From Volutella citrinella (Eukaryota > Ascomycota > Sordariomycetes > Hypocreales > Nectriaceae): a stretch of DNA of 64,000 nt. Under the pieces are notes generated by a model. It saw only the letters and a program-made list of their open reading frames with translations, did not search any database and was not told the origin of the DNA. Position numbers and translations under genes: made by a program. Where the stretch lies: NCBI GenBank assembly GCA_034401135.1, contig JAWZSP010000011.1, positions 434,001 through 498,000 of the forward strand, written 5' to 3'. Below are positions 1 through 11,747 of the stretch, piece after piece. Numbering within the stretch: the first letter of the stretch is position 1; every line of letters begins with the position of its first letter.

Positions 1-1
1 A

Positions 2-220
2 ATAGTCATAGTAGGTCTTGGCCTGGGGTCGGCAGCTGCGCTGCACAGCTGTGCCGCGGCAGCCCAAATGACCGGCCATAGTGATTTGGAAAATCTGGCC
101 ATACTGAAGAAGGAACCCGAAAAAACACCCGAGTTGAAAGAAGAGATAGCTAATACAGCAGAGAAACTGGAGCTGAAGCAGCATTTGAGATGTGTGACGA
201 CAATGTTTATAACATTATGA
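2..220 (+). CDS. 3' end of an unrecognised gene (truncated by window edge)
   Basis: An open frame enters at the window start and ends at TGA 218-220, giving about 72 residues. It opens with a Gly/Ala-rich hydrophobic stretch (IVIVGLGLGSAAALHSCAAA), followed by a charged Glu/Lys-rich helix-like segment (EKTPELKEEIANTAEKLELK). The composition looks coding and could be a membrane anchor plus coiled segment at a C terminus. No family is recognised. The start lies outside the window, so an in-window chance ORF cannot be excluded. Confidence 0.3.
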   Translation: MVIVGLGLGSAAALHSCAAAAQMTGHSDLENLAILKKEPEKTPELKEEIANTAEKLELKQHLRCVTTMFITL

Positions 221-1384
221 AGTTTTCTCGTCCTCAGCTAGCACTCTGACGGGCCGAACAGAGGCGATGTCTATTTTGGTACCTACATAGTGCATCTCCT
301 TGCCGTGGAATCATATGTCCACCATGCCGAGCTCCATGTTTCGGCTTATTCTTAGTCGCTGAGGGCTTCTAGCCGACTCGCTTACCTGCTCACCAGGAGT
401 CATTTGTGAATGCTGCAGGGGTGCGTCTTTCAGCTTACCTGCTCTCGTCATTTTGATTCAGCCCCGGCCGTATGAGGGCCTGTGAGAGAGATACCACCCC
501 CACCTCTTGGGACGGAGCCGACCGTCCTGTCAGCCGCCTCGACTAAAAAGCATGAGATTCGCATCACGCCACAACGCCTTGGCCCCAGAAGACAACCTTT
601 TTCTTCGTATAGTCTTCAGCACGGGCCACACTCGGAGTGCATTTCTAACTATCGCCCTCCTTTCATCTCGACGCGGCCTTCTGATAACCAATCAAATGAC
701 GCTACCCTGCAGTGGACCCCGATATCACGATGCTCAACAGCATAGGCACCAACCCGTCTCACGTCATATGTGGAACTTTGGGTTGCCGATAGCTGCCCCT
801 TTGATTGCCGAGAGCACCTAAATCGAGGTCCCCGCTCCAGCCCTAATGTGACTTTCAGACCAGCAAGAAAGGGTCATCCCTGTTCAGTTCTGCGGCTGAA
901 CGGCAAGAAGTACTGCGCCTACCACGGGAAAATCTCGAAAAATAGGACGGCACGTGCATGCGCACCCAAAACGGCAAATGGTATGACAAATAATACATGG
1001 CCCCCGCGGCTTCATGCTGCTTGGGCTTAATGCCGAGATGTCCATACCCAACTACTAGGACCTACCCATTCCAAGGTATTCCAAAGTACCACTCTAAAAT
1101 TAGGACCCCAAGCTTGTGATTGGTGTGCCCCTGGTGGAATAGCAGATTATGTCGCGACAAAGGACCGTGGGGCCGGCTGACGAGTCGGGCTGGTTTGTTG
1201 CTTGACTGTGGCTGCTTCCTTCTGCTCGACTTGTCATGTCTGCTTCAGTCGCTCCTATCGCTCTGGATAATAAGACGACACAGCTGCGAGGCGATCTTCA
1301 TTACTTCACATACTGATCTCCAATCCCTTTTACAATCACTCTTTCATCACATTTTATTCGTACCACACTACCAATCCTCTTAAC
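221..1384. other. Intergenic region, no supported gene
   Basis: Several overlapping ORFs of 60-105 codons occur here, but none has a recognisable motif or signal and they compete with each other on the same strand. The last 70 bases before the ATG at 1385 are pyrimidine-rich and lack ATG, like a fungal 5' leader for the secreted protease. Confidence 0.4.
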
Positions 1385-2641
1385 ATGAGATTGCAAACGG
1401 TGTGGCTGTTGTCGGCGGCTCTGCTGAGCAAGACTGCCTATGGTGTAGGATATTACATTGATCAAAATTCATGTACACCTGCGCAGCGAGTTGCCGTCCA
1501 AAAGGTCCTTGATGGGGCCTTCAAGATGGCACAGGCCGGTCGCGACAATGTGATAGAGGCAGACAAGAATCCGAATGGTCCCCAACAGCAGCTCATCAAC
1601 AACCTCTTTGGTCCTCCTACTCCCTTCGACCCGAAGGTGATGATCGAATGTAAGTATATTTTCCACTACTCGTAGCTCGAGCTGGGGCGCCAGATCGCAT
1701 GATGATGTTAACTTGTACTGCAGCTCGTCTCAAAAGCATTGTGGAATTTGAAGAATTTAACGCGAATGGCGACCTTAACCCTGGCGTCAAGAGTAAGAAC
1801 GTGGTATGTGCGCGACAGTCGTGCTTCTGCATGGGGCTCATTGACGTTACTGACATGGATACTGAACAGAAAATCTACTGCGATGAGAGGAGACTCAAAG
1901 CTCGCAAGAGCAATCCGTTGAAATCATATGATAATGGTAAGCGTGGGACGCATTTTCCCGCATTTGAAATGGAAAAGAAACCGAGAGTGCTCACAATTTG
2001 ATTTAGATGTTCAAGAAGTTACAGATACTGGAGGTTGTATCATCAACGTAGCCTGGACTGCTCCAACTCATGGTAGCTTCGAACAGCTCCAGATCTGCCC
2101 TAAATTGATGAAAAAGATCATGGACGACGATCTGACCACTGCTGGTCTCCCGGTATCTTTCTGGACCAAGATGATGTCTAATTTCGTCACATTTGTTGCT
2201 AAGACTTTCTACGCGCCAATTGATCGAGTGCAGCTGTCAGACAAAGTCTTGTTGCATGAGGTAACCTGTCTGTTCCGGTCAACCCTTTGTTTATGACTAA
2301 CATGGACCTAGTTCACCCATCTGAAGGCCGGCGGAGATACTGACGATGTCGGAGGATTCTTTAATGCATATGGCTGGAAGAATTGTCGAAAGATGGCAGC
2401 GACCACAGGCAAAGACAATGCTGGTAAGTTTCATTTTTGGCGTGACATTTCCACTTCAGTCGCTAACCGACAATTTGTAGACTCTTGGGCGCTGTACGGA
2501 TCCGTATCACTGCTTATCCAGAAGGGCGAGACAGTGGCGGCAGACTCTGGAAATATCATAAAGATCCAGAATGCAGCCAAGCGGGCCATTGTCGCACTCA
2601 AGAGAATGGCAGGACGGCGCTGGACGACATTCGTGGGCTAG
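1385..2641 (+). CDS. Secreted M35-like (deuterolysin-type) zinc metalloprotease
   Basis: Six exons are inferred: 1385-1649, 1724-1803, 1870-1936, 2007-2260, 2312-2423 and 2481-2641. All introns are GT-AG and 51-74 bp, giving 312 residues. Residues 1-20 form a signal peptide (MRLQTVWLLSAALLSKTAYG). The zinc motif HEFTH (about residues 221-225) appears only after splicing, because an intron falls between HE and FTH. Downstream are GGDTDD, AYGWKNC and NADSWALY, which resemble the Asp-ligand region and C-terminal NADSYALY-like block of M35 asp-zincins. The predicted role is extracellular, single-zinc peptide hydrolysis. The mature part is Cys-poor compared with classical deuterolysin, so it may be a divergent M35-like lineage. 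The start is supported by the signal peptide and the pyrimidine-rich leader. Confidence 0.82.
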
Positions 2642-2734
2642 GTAGTCTCACGGCTTTGAGAATGAATTCTTAGAACATTTGTAGACTATTCAACGATGCG
2701 GAAGAATTTATTTACTGCCTTGGATACAATAGAC

Positions 2735-3677
2735 TCATAAACCGCTCCTTAAAATCCTACAAGGCAATTCATCCAGCTCCCCGTCGGCAGCTGCACTGGG
2801 AAATGGTAGGACAAGCTCAAAAGTACCCGCCGGCAACTTGACTTGTCGCAATGGTTGTAAAATTTCGATTTCATTGTCTGTCCAGGGCGGTAACTCCCAC
2901 TCTCTCGCATCAGGTATCCGGACCTCAACCTTCAAGACTGTGAGATCCTTCATCTGAGCTAGCGTTGACCACAACTTCGTCCACATCCAGTCATCTCGCC
3001 GTGGGCCCTGGTCACCATATGGAGGCAGCCGAGGTGGTGTACCAAGCGACCACTGCAAATGGATGCACCTGATCGCACTGAAACGCTGTGGCAGAATCAG
3101 GTCCGGGAGGTAAGCTATGGGTTCTGGAAACACGGCGTCGAAAATGTTGGTGCTGTAGAGGTATTCTATGGCCTCGGCGTATCTGCGTGTCATTAGCCAT
3201 CCACCTTCAACAAGCAGGCGGCGATCTTTCGTACACTTGATGACACGTAAGCAAAAGGGACAAAAGTTGTCGCTTCGGGGTCTGGGCTGTGTTGGGTGAG
3301 GCGAATGCCTCCCAGCAAGTTTTGAAACACAAATCCGGACTGACGCTCGAACAAGCTACGTGTCGGAGGCGCCTATCCCGGATGGCTATGTGCAGCTTAC
3401 TGCCACCCAAGGACATCTGCCAGATGACCTGGCGCAGTTCTAAAGGCAGCTTGTCAAGAAGTATACTCTGCGATTGATTGAATGCAGCCTCGCCTGCCGG
3501 AAGCCGGAGGGTCAGAGCGTGCCGTCGGGATTTGGGAAGCTTCCGTGGCTCTGGTACCGAGCTCCGGTAGCCTTGTCGCAAGGCTTGCCTTCGGTTGTGT
3601 ATTTGATCTCCCAGTAGGAAGACGGGGTAAAAGGCGACCTTGACAATGCCGGCAGCGATATCGTTCGGTGTGGGCAT
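2735..3677 (-). CDS. DUF7730 / F-box-like fungal protein
   Basis: Two exons (3235-3677 and 2735-3182) flank a 52-bp GT-AG intron at 3183-3234, giving 296 residues. The join restores the continuous frame ...LLTCHQVYAEAIEYLYSTN. The N-terminal half carries LLDKLPLELRQVIWQ, an F-box-like helix typical of the large Pezizomycotina family of DUF7730 proteins. The LTCxQVYxEAxxYLYSTNxF block is the second family hallmark. The remainder is a Trp/Leu-rich region of unknown fold. These proteins are common, lineage-expanded and of unknown function; an adaptor role in ubiquitin ligation has been proposed only from the F-box-like motif. The gene is tail-to-tail with the protease. A MITE sits about 240 bp upstream of its start. 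Confidence 0.72.
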
Positions 3678-3913
3678 GGTCGGGTCCAGGAGGGCGACGA
3701 TGAATCGCCTAATAGACCGGCTTGGACGGTGCCCACGGAGAGAGTTGCAACGCCGGAGCTCGCTTCAATTCGGTGTGCCGCTGATTTTCTATCAGCTGTT
3801 CTGGTCTTAGCATGAACGTTGATGCTTCCAGGTCTGCCGCACCACATCTTGATGATGGAAGATTTGTTAGAGTATGAACGTGATGACAGCAAAGCATTTG
3901 GGTTCGCTGACTT

Positions 3914-4178
3914 GGGGGCAGCTAATCGCACGGGCACCCGTGCGGTTAGACACCCTTATTCGCACGGGTACCCTCCACTATGCCCTAACAAGTCCTAGAG
4001 CTACAGGCGGCAACTGCCCTGACAAGCCCCCAGGCGGCAGCGGTCTTAACGAGCCCAGTGGTCACAGGCGGCAACTCCCCTGACGAGCCCTGTAGCCATA
4101 AGGGCGATGCCCCCTATAGCTAGGAAAGCTTACTTAATACGGCTACTCGCACGGGTGCCCGTGCGATTAGCTGCCCCC
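3914..4178. mobile_element. 265-bp MITE with 31-bp terminal inverted repeats
   Basis: Positions 3914-3944 and 4148-4178 are perfect inverted repeats beginning GGGGGCAGCTAATCGCACGG. They are flanked by a direct repeat CGCTGACTT at 3905-3913 and 4179-4187. The symmetric TIRs with a 9-bp target duplication suggest a Mutator-like non-autonomous element. If the extra terminal C is counted as element, the duplication becomes 8 bp and hAT would fit. Each TIR contains its own hairpin: CGCACGGG, a CA or TG loop, then CCCGTGCG. There is no coding capacity. Confidence 0.8.
4004..4090. repeat. Three degenerate 26-bp units inside the MITE
   Basis: Units at 4004-4029, 4031-4056 and 4065-4090 each start CAGGCGGCA and end GAGCCC or AAGCCC. 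Copies 1 and 3 differ at two positions; the middle copy is more diverged. Internal short repeats like these are common in MITE cores. Confidence 0.6.
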
Positions 4179-4187
4179 CGCTGACTT

Positions 4188-4715
4188 AGCTTACTTCCTT
4201 AATAATCCAGCGCCTCACGGGCCGCCAAACACCCTCTGCGTAGTATTTAGTATAGCCACCCAACCATCCAGCCAGTCAGTTCAGGCGACGGCCAAGGGCA
4301 CTAGCCCCACTGCGGTGGGACTGGTGTCCCTGCTGCAACACGGCTTCTACAGATGTTGTAAGCCGGGCAGACAGTCAACTCCATCGCACTACACAATGAG
4401 AGGCGAGCCAGCAAGGAAGGTGTAATAGATGGAGAGAGGGTTGGCAAAGTCGCGACACAGGTGCACCCGTGCGCCGTCTAGCTGACAGGGAGCCGTTCAA
4501 GACCCGGGTACCCCAGTGCGTGGGCATGCCGCTTCGCTCCGGGCGATTGATCGTTGTTGAATCCAATTGCAGCAGCTCGTAGGAGCGAATCACTCTCATC
4601 ATGAGAATTCAGTCAATCGCTTCACTTAATTTGTGTCTAACAGGATGGATTCTATAGTACTGGTACCAAATCATCGCGCTGGGGCAAGCCGCGAGGCTGT
4701 GAGTAGATCGTAACA
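4188..4715. other. Intergenic region between MITE and small ORF
   Basis: No coding frame can be supported. A sequence GGTGCACCCGTGCG near 4457-4470 echoes the MITE hairpin and could be a short relic of a related element. Confidence 0.3.
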
Positions 4716-5055
4716 TCAGCCAAGTGCGGGGACGGGCCCACCAATGAGCAGAGGATACAGAGTAGCGTGTTGGCCGTCTAGCGTGAACCAAGTCTGATGC
4801 CTTGCTTCAGCTTGAAGCGTGATTGTCGGGACTCCCCCCCCTTCTTCCAAAACGAACGCTGACTGCTTATTCTCCTCGTACTTACGACTGAGCATGGCGA
4901 GCAGCATCGCCTCAAGCGGTGTCTCGACACCCTTATCGGTCTCGAAGCCCCCACTCCTAGAGATTACAACCCATGTTCCACATAGCGCTATCGTGACTGG
5001 CTGCAGCCGGTAATTAGCCAAATTAGCCGTCCGTTACCTTCTCCTTGTCGCCCAT
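4716..5055 (-). CDS. Small hypothetical protein (about 100 residues), uncertain
   Basis: A start in good context (GCCATGGGC, 5055) gives MGDKEK. A possible 37-bp GT-AG intron (5001-5037) then joins to a long open frame containing GTWVVISRSGGFETDKGVET and later TWFTLDGQHATLYPLL. The composition looks protein-like, but I recognise no family. The intron is short for this genome, and an alternative downstream splice would give a slightly different C terminus. A pure G run on the coding strand near 4847 could hide an indel. This could equally be a gene fragment. Confidence 0.3.
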
Positions 5056-5187
5056 GGCGCTTCGCTCGCTTCTATATTACTATGTCACCCCTCTACGAGG
5101 GAATATAATTGTGATACTACGAATTGTGAAATTTTGACAGATGAGGCGACTGGTGGTTTGAATTGCCCTATCAAGCTAGGCACAGCC

Positions 5188-5343
5188 CTATTGCTGCTTG
5201 TTGCGTGCCTTCTTCTGCAGCTTCTCCGCCACTTCCACCAGCTTCTTCAGCCAATCACCGTTCTTCTCCCTGATCCTGGGAAGGATATCCTTCTTCAGGA
5301 GAAGGCCGTGGAAGCGCGGTCTGACGAACAATCGAGGGTGGAC
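5188..5343 (-). pseudogene. Orphan C-terminal tail of an unknown protein
   Basis: The minus frame reads RPRFHGLLLKKDILPRIREK followed by NGDWLKKLVEVAEKLQKKAR and a stop at 5188-5190. It is Lys/Leu-rich, helical and protein-like. An in-frame TGA lies at the 5' edge near 5343, and no start or upstream exon can be joined. It reads as the 3' end of a degraded gene lying downstream of the NACHT-ankyrin-HET gene. Confidence 0.25.
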
Positions 5344-5454
5344 TCACTCGCCCAAGGCTTGCTCTCCGGTCGTGCCACGCTGTCCCCGCGTTGCCCACCC
5401 GTTGAAGTCCAGGTGTCTGCATTATCCCTCTGATATATAAACTATTATCCCCAT

Positions 5455-8400
5455 TTACACAAGCCTCAATTTCCTCCGCTCCAACATCCCGCTCTCAAGT
5501 CTCCAGTCCCAGTTGTCTATAGTTAGTAGACCGACGCGCTCCCAATGCGTAATTGTGTCGGTCGCCGACGACTGCATCTCTTCTATAATAAGCACGTAAG
5601 CCGTCGTCCCTTGGGTTCTTGACGACCGACACAGCACAATGCCTAGCCACGGCTTCTCAAGAAGCCTTCGTCGTAAGCTCTGAACGTACCCGACCGCGTT
5701 ATCTACTGACAAGGGAGGGCTATCCTTTCGAGTAAGCGCGAAATCACCCCGCCACACGTCGTCCCCAATACACACAGTGCCTTCCCAACGTTCTCGTCGC
5801 TCGTGGAACCGGGCCATGATGATGTTCGCCGTGATATCAAGCATATGGTGCTGAGAAAAGATGGAGCTAGACCGGCTTTTCCTTGCCGCTGCACTCCTAA
5901 GTCGGCTGTAGGCGTGACTCCAGGGCAAAGGAGTAATGCCGTCCGCGAGCACGATAGACACTTCCACGTCAGGTGCATAAACAGAGTCCAACTCACCAGC
6001 CCGTCCTAACGGAAAGTCTACTGCAACATGCCACCCCGCCCACGACCAGCTAGGGAACCCGAGGCGTCGATAGCCTGGAGACTGATGGGTCCAGCAGAGA
6101 CTCTTGATGAAGCCGGCAGGGGTGTCTTCAGCGTCGCGACTACGAAGGACGGGCACGCCGCAGACGTGATAAACCGGGTCGCTCTCGAGGGTGGCATGTG
6201 CCTGAAGGATGCCCAGCATCGCGTTCAGCGCATCCGACTGATACGTCAGTTTCCGTCCCGTGTATTCGGCCAGCTTATCGAGCAGATCGGTGCCGTCACT
6301 CTTGTACGATTCCCACGTCTCTAGCGGCTTGTGAGTCCACGAGAGTGGCATCAGACGCCTGAACAGATGGCACATCTGCCGCTCGATGCTGGGGGGAAGA
6401 CGGATGGCCTCACGGGCGACGAGGTCGTGGCATTCAAACGACATCTCGCTCTCCGAGAAGAAGAGGCGGCGGCGAGAGAGCAGCCCCTCCTGGTAGGTCC
6501 ACCCTCGCGTCATCCAAGCCGAAGACCGGACTTGATGGACAGGATCTGGGGGGATCACAGTGATGGCGTGGCCCTTGAGCCGCACGGAGGGCTGTGTCAC
6601 TCGGTGGCATCGGCTGCTTACGCCGGGGAGGCCCGAGGACGATGCCTGACTAACTGTAGCCACCAACGTCAGGTCGGCATTTGCGTACACCAAGTCCATG
6701 CTCCGCAACTGTTCTTCCTTCACCTTGCCGTCCCCTCCCTGGAGGATGCAGTACCTATCCACCCATAGGAACCCATATCCAAGCCCCAGCGCCACACGGA
6801 TGGCATCTTCGACGACGGCCTCGACATTCTCTCCTATATCAAGGCCACCCTGTGGGAGCTGGCTGTCGCCATGTTTCAATTTGCTCTTCCCCTCCGAGCC
6901 CGCAGCTCCCCATACGTAGCTCAGAGCCACATACAGGGGAACTTGGTCACTCTGCTCCACTACCCTCCTCGTCGCACAATCAATGAGCCGAAAATGCGGC
7001 ACGCGGGCCAGGGTTGGAGGGTTACACGACTGCGCATGCTCCTCACGACAACACGCAATCCAGCCCTTGGCAGCGGCAAGGTCGACTCCGCCTCCCGCTC
7101 GAGCAATAGTGATGGAATGTGTCCCGTGTCCACAGCTAGACCCGAGCCGGCCGATACAGCCCGACTTGAGAGTGGAGTCAACGCGGAGATTTTCCCGGCA
7201 GTGTCCGTCTGGTATTGAACGAAGAACAACACCGAGCAGCATAGTATCGATCCAGTGCTCTGTGAAGTATCTCCATAAGCCCGAGTTGCCGTCACAAAGC
7301 CACGTTCCTGTGCTGGAGAAGGCGACAAGTGCAAACTCGGAGTCATCTTCTTCGTTCCGAGGACTGACAGCTGCGATCAGTCGACACATGGGACATTCCC
7401 TTGCCTTCCACGTTTCGTCTATTCTTCCCAGTTCCGCAATAATACGCCCTCCACGGGTTTCAGTTCGGATAGAAAACGCCACCTCTAGGTCGATGGCGTT
7501 GCACTTTGCACATAGGTCTGCATCGTTGCCCTCTGCCAGATGGAGATGTTCTTGTTGCGTACCCAGTGGCAGGAGCACCTTTCTGCCCAATCGACCTTCC
7601 ATTTCATGGTATTCTATTTCTTTGTCCATGTCATGCCTGAATGCGGACGGAGGCGAGTTGGCAGAGCTGCTAGACGAACGTGACCGTTTCAGGTCAGCAT
7701 GTAAATCAACCGATTCCTTTTCAGGTGGCTCGTTGCCTTCGTCCAAGGCGCCTCTTTTGCGCAATAGCGATATGACGTTTGCATCAACCATCCCTCTCGC
7801 GAATTCCATGGGCGTACGTCCGTCCCGGCTTCGTTGGTGTACGTCGAGATCCTCGCGCTCAAGTAAAACTTGCACGAGCTCGTTACTAGCGTGACCTTGG
7901 ATAGCCCGAATGAGCGGCGTCAGCCCCTCTGCGTCTCTGGCGTTGGGGTCTACCGCCTGAATCTGGAGAAGCCGCCGCATGACCTCCTTCCGCCTATCAA
8001 TTCCGCCAACCTTCATCGCCTCTAGGATTCCCACCGAAGCAGCCCACGAGAGAGGGCTTCGCCCAGCGTTATCCCTTGAGTCTGGATCGACGCTATCGGA
8101 AGCGAGTAGGAGGTCGGCTAACTCCAATTCGGCGCATTCGCATACCACTGATAGTGGCGTCCTCCCCTGGAGATCTGCGGCGTCTGGCTCGATGCGTTCT
8201 GCCCGGAGCAATGCCCTAATGGTATCGACGACTGAACTGTCCGCTCCTCCGACGCCTCTGTAAAACGTGCAATGTTTTTTGAGGATCATATGCAGTGGTG
8301 TCAAGCCTTCTATATCCCGAGGGTTCGGGTCCGCTCCCTCGACCGCCAAAAGCCTCTCAACGGTGGCCGTGTGACACCCCAAGGCGGCCATAGCCAACGG

Positions 8401-11400
8401 GGTCCGGCCTTTAGCATCCCTCTTGTGTGCCTCTATCCCAGGCTGGGAAAGTAACAAGTCAACCACGCCCACGTGCCCGCCCTTTGCGGCCAGTGACAGG
8501 AGCGTACTTCCTGAATGCCTATGATACGCAATAAGGGCATTGACGTCGAAATGTCCCGTGTTGAGGAAAACCTGCACCACATCGGCATGGCCCTTTCTAG
8601 CAGCCACGGCCAGTGGCGGGCTCTGGTCTCCAGAGTTCAAGTTTATCCTGGGGTGCTCTAGTATTGCTCTGACCAGTCGTAAGTCTCCCGTCTTGACCGC
8701 ATAGTAGAGCGGGGTGTTTCCTTGCTCATCTCTAGAGTTGGGGTCGACTCGAGCGTCAGCAAGCAGCCGATTCACCACGCCATGGCAGTTTCTCATCACG
8801 TCAGGGGAACCCATACGCCGCGTGCCCATCGCCCGAGAGAGCGGTGTTCTCCGCTCATCGTCTCGGCAGTCTGGGTCGACTGTTTCATTCATGAGCAGGG
8901 CTTCCACCACGTCTTCGTGAGCACCCCCCGCTGCCAATGACAGGGGAGTGCGTCCATTGGCATCTTTCTGGTCTGCCTTTACCCTTTCGTCCGCCACCAG
9001 CATGTCTACAATGTCTCGAAATCCGATTTTTGCCGCCAGGGAGAGTGCCGTGACACCGCCGTGGCTTGCGTCCGGCCGAATGGCCTCAGTGTCAAGCAAT
9101 GACCTGACTACGGTGCCGTGTCCTCTCACCGCTGCTGCCATGAGCGGCGTGAGTCCTCGAATGCCCCTCTCTCTGTGAGTAACCCTACGTTTATCTTGTC
9201 TGCTGCGTGGATAGATCGTATTAGGATCAACGCCGGGCATCCCAAGCAAACTCTCAACGAGCTTCGTACTCCCGACGCTGGCTGCGGAAACCAGCAGCTT
9301 ATCACCACAAAAACCGTAGTTGGAAGTTTGGCCGGTGCCACACTTTTCGAGCAGCGTGAGAGCGATGCCTTCATACCCGTTTCGTACGGCCAGTTCAAGA
9401 ACTGTAGTGTGATGACGTTCTATATGATCGAAATAACCGGCGTGACCGTCAATCCCATCCGCTCGCGCCAGCATCTCCAAAATTTCATCGAACCCATTTC
9501 TCAGCGCATGCCATAGAGGTGGATATTCTGCCGTCTTGTGCTTGTAATGGTACCTTGGTGTCGGGTTCAAGTCGGATAGCTGCCCGCACTCGAGAAGCAC
9601 TCTCACCACAGCCACATGGCCGTATTGCACCGCGTACCACAACGGGGAGGCCCTGTTCAGGTCTTTCCAGTTGGGGTTCGCACCACGCTCCAGTAGTAGC
9701 AACACCACAGACGCGTGGCCGTTGTCCGCTGCATGGGATATGGGGGTCCGACCTTCGCAGTCTCTCGTGTCGACGTCTAAAAGCGAGTCCGCCAGAAGCA
9801 CTTCGAGGATGTCATTGTTGCCCGCCTGTGCGGCGTATGAGAGCGCTGTACGACCATCCTCATCTCTGGCGTTGATAATAGCAGACCCATTATCTTGTGC
9901 GAGCAGCTCTGCAACGAGTTTGGTCGCGCCAGCGCACGCTGCAACGTGAATTGGCTCAGTCCTCCTGGGGTAATCTTGGGTGACATCTTGGGTGACATCT
10001 TGGCCGACATCTTCGTATTTCAGTGTCAATTTCTTGAGAAACACCATCTGGGCTGCAGTGTGTCCGGCCTGCAGGGCTCCGTCCCACCTTGTCCGGTCGC
10101 TAAGGAAGTCTCTAATCACTGTGTCGGACAGCAGCGGCGAGCTGATTCTTTGGATGTGTTTTCCCCAGTGACGCGCAGAGTAGTCGTACAACGGGCTCAA
10201 CTGCAGCCGCTCCACGAGGTCCTCATCTGTCTTGCACGCACCGCCGTCGGATCTGCTCAAGAGATAGGCGACGCACCTTCTTCCCACATCGGCCTCGGCA
10301 CTTGATAGTCGTCGGCGGAGATAGTCTCGGGTCGTTCGGTTATACAACCGGATACAGGAAGTGCCGTTGATGCAGTCCATGCGTGCGAGGCCGCCACATG
10401 AGGAGACGACGACAGATGCAAAGCCGTCCGGACTGTCCTCAAAGCTGAGTCCAGCACTTCCGCCTATGGATATCGCCAGCGCCTCTTGTAGTTCGGGTAC
10501 AGACAAGGGTCGCCTAGCATGTGTAAGCCATGGGAGACAGCGCTCCGCCACTTGTACGTAGTGAGGAGCCTGCGAGGCGAACTTATCCATGATGCTACTG
10601 TAGACATCGTCATAACCGTCAGGGCCAGTCAGCGCCGGGGTTGTGAGACCAAGTGTCTCATATGATGATGGCATCGATACGAGGAACTCGAGGTAAAGTT
10701 TAGCCAACAAAAACCTAGAGGGTAATATCAGCCGCCTTGTTCAAGGTTCCTTCGCCAAATCGGAAGCGCATACCGCCCGTCTGCCGCCATTACACATTTG
10801 GAAATGACTTGCTTCCGCCTCCCCAAGTCCTTTGGTAGCCTATCGGACATGTACAGTTCCAGGTCCTGCTCTTGAGCATGTATTTCAAGAGCCGCGGTGT
10901 TTTCGAACTGCCCCTGAATCACCGGAGCCGGAGCCCACCCTCTTCGCCATGTCGCCAGGACGTTCAAGGCGACATGTTCCCTCTGGAGCTCGGCAAGGAG
11001 AGCGAGTAATGCCGTACGGAAGGTGTCAGAGCATTCTTCAAGCGCGTCAAGGATAAGAAAAACAGTCGAATGATTTGCGTGACCCGTGATCTGCTTTTTT
11101 AGATAGCGGGAAATGCTCACTTCGGCGGGCCTAGAAAGGACCGGCTCACTCCAGTTCTTCCGCAACGGTGGATTCTTCGGCCTGCTGCAAGACAATTGTC
11201 TCGAAGAGAGCTGCTCCGAGATGCAGAATGCTATATTCTCGTATCTTTGCTCTTCGTGGCGGAGCGAGTCGAAGAAGATATAGGCAATGTTGGTGGCTGT
11301 CTGCTGACTCTGCTCCTCGATTGAGACGCCATCTAGCTCATTTTCGCGCAGTCGATGCGTCAAGTCTCGGACAAGGGAGGAGGCTGCAACAGACTTGCCG

Positions 11401-11747
11401 GCCCCAGGATCACCGAAACAGAAGAGCGTCTGTGGACTAGATTCGAGCCATTTCATGTACTCTGCCGATTCCAACAACCAGCTGAGTGTGCCAGGGTGCC
11501 GTTTGTTGGCATAGTCGGCCAGCTGATAGCTGTAGTCAGTTTCTGGCAACTGAGGGCTGTAGTCGGTTTCTGCAAGCCGAGGGCTGTAAGGAGTTTCCGT
11601 CGACTGATGGATGAAATCCAGCCTAGCCGGCCACTCTGGATCAGAGTCTGAATCCATCGAGACAGCTTGGAGCAGTAAATGTGATGGATGTTTGATTGCG
11701 AATTGAGGCATTTCGAGCTCGCTCTTTGGCGAGAATAATTTAGGCAC
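5455..11747 (-). CDS. NACHT-ankyrin-HET composite NLR-like protein
   Basis: Exon 1 (10774-11747) and exon 2 (5455-10714) are joined across a 59-bp GT-AG intron (10715-10773), giving about 2,077 residues without a stop. Domain order: a short N-terminal region with a threefold Tyr-Ser-x-Gln-Leu-like repeat; a NACHT NTPase with P-loop GDPGAGKS (about 112-119) and Walker-B-like VFLILDALEE; a winged-helix segment (LPWLTHARRPLSVPELQEAL); about 20 ankyrin repeats (about 570-1300); and a HET module. The HET module begins with a Cys pair region (CAKC...CPMC) and contains VALSYVWG, FLWVDRYCILQ and a WTYQEGLLSRRRLFF block. HET domains mediate heterokaryon incompatibility and regulated cell death, and are usually N-terminal in fungal NLRs. 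Here a whole HET protein sits at the C terminus, suggesting fusion of neighbouring genes. The expected role is a cytosolic sensor and executor. Another annotator might split it, but no stop separates the parts. Confidence 0.85.

Noticed and set aside
4003..4090. CRISPR-like array
   Set aside because: Only three degenerate 26-bp units with irregular spacing inside a MITE in a eukaryotic genome.
6983..7894. 303-codon plus-strand ORF inside the NACHT-ankyrin-HET gene
   Set aside because: Antisense frame with Ser/Arg-rich composition and no motif. The opposite strand encodes recognisable HET and ankyrin sequence.
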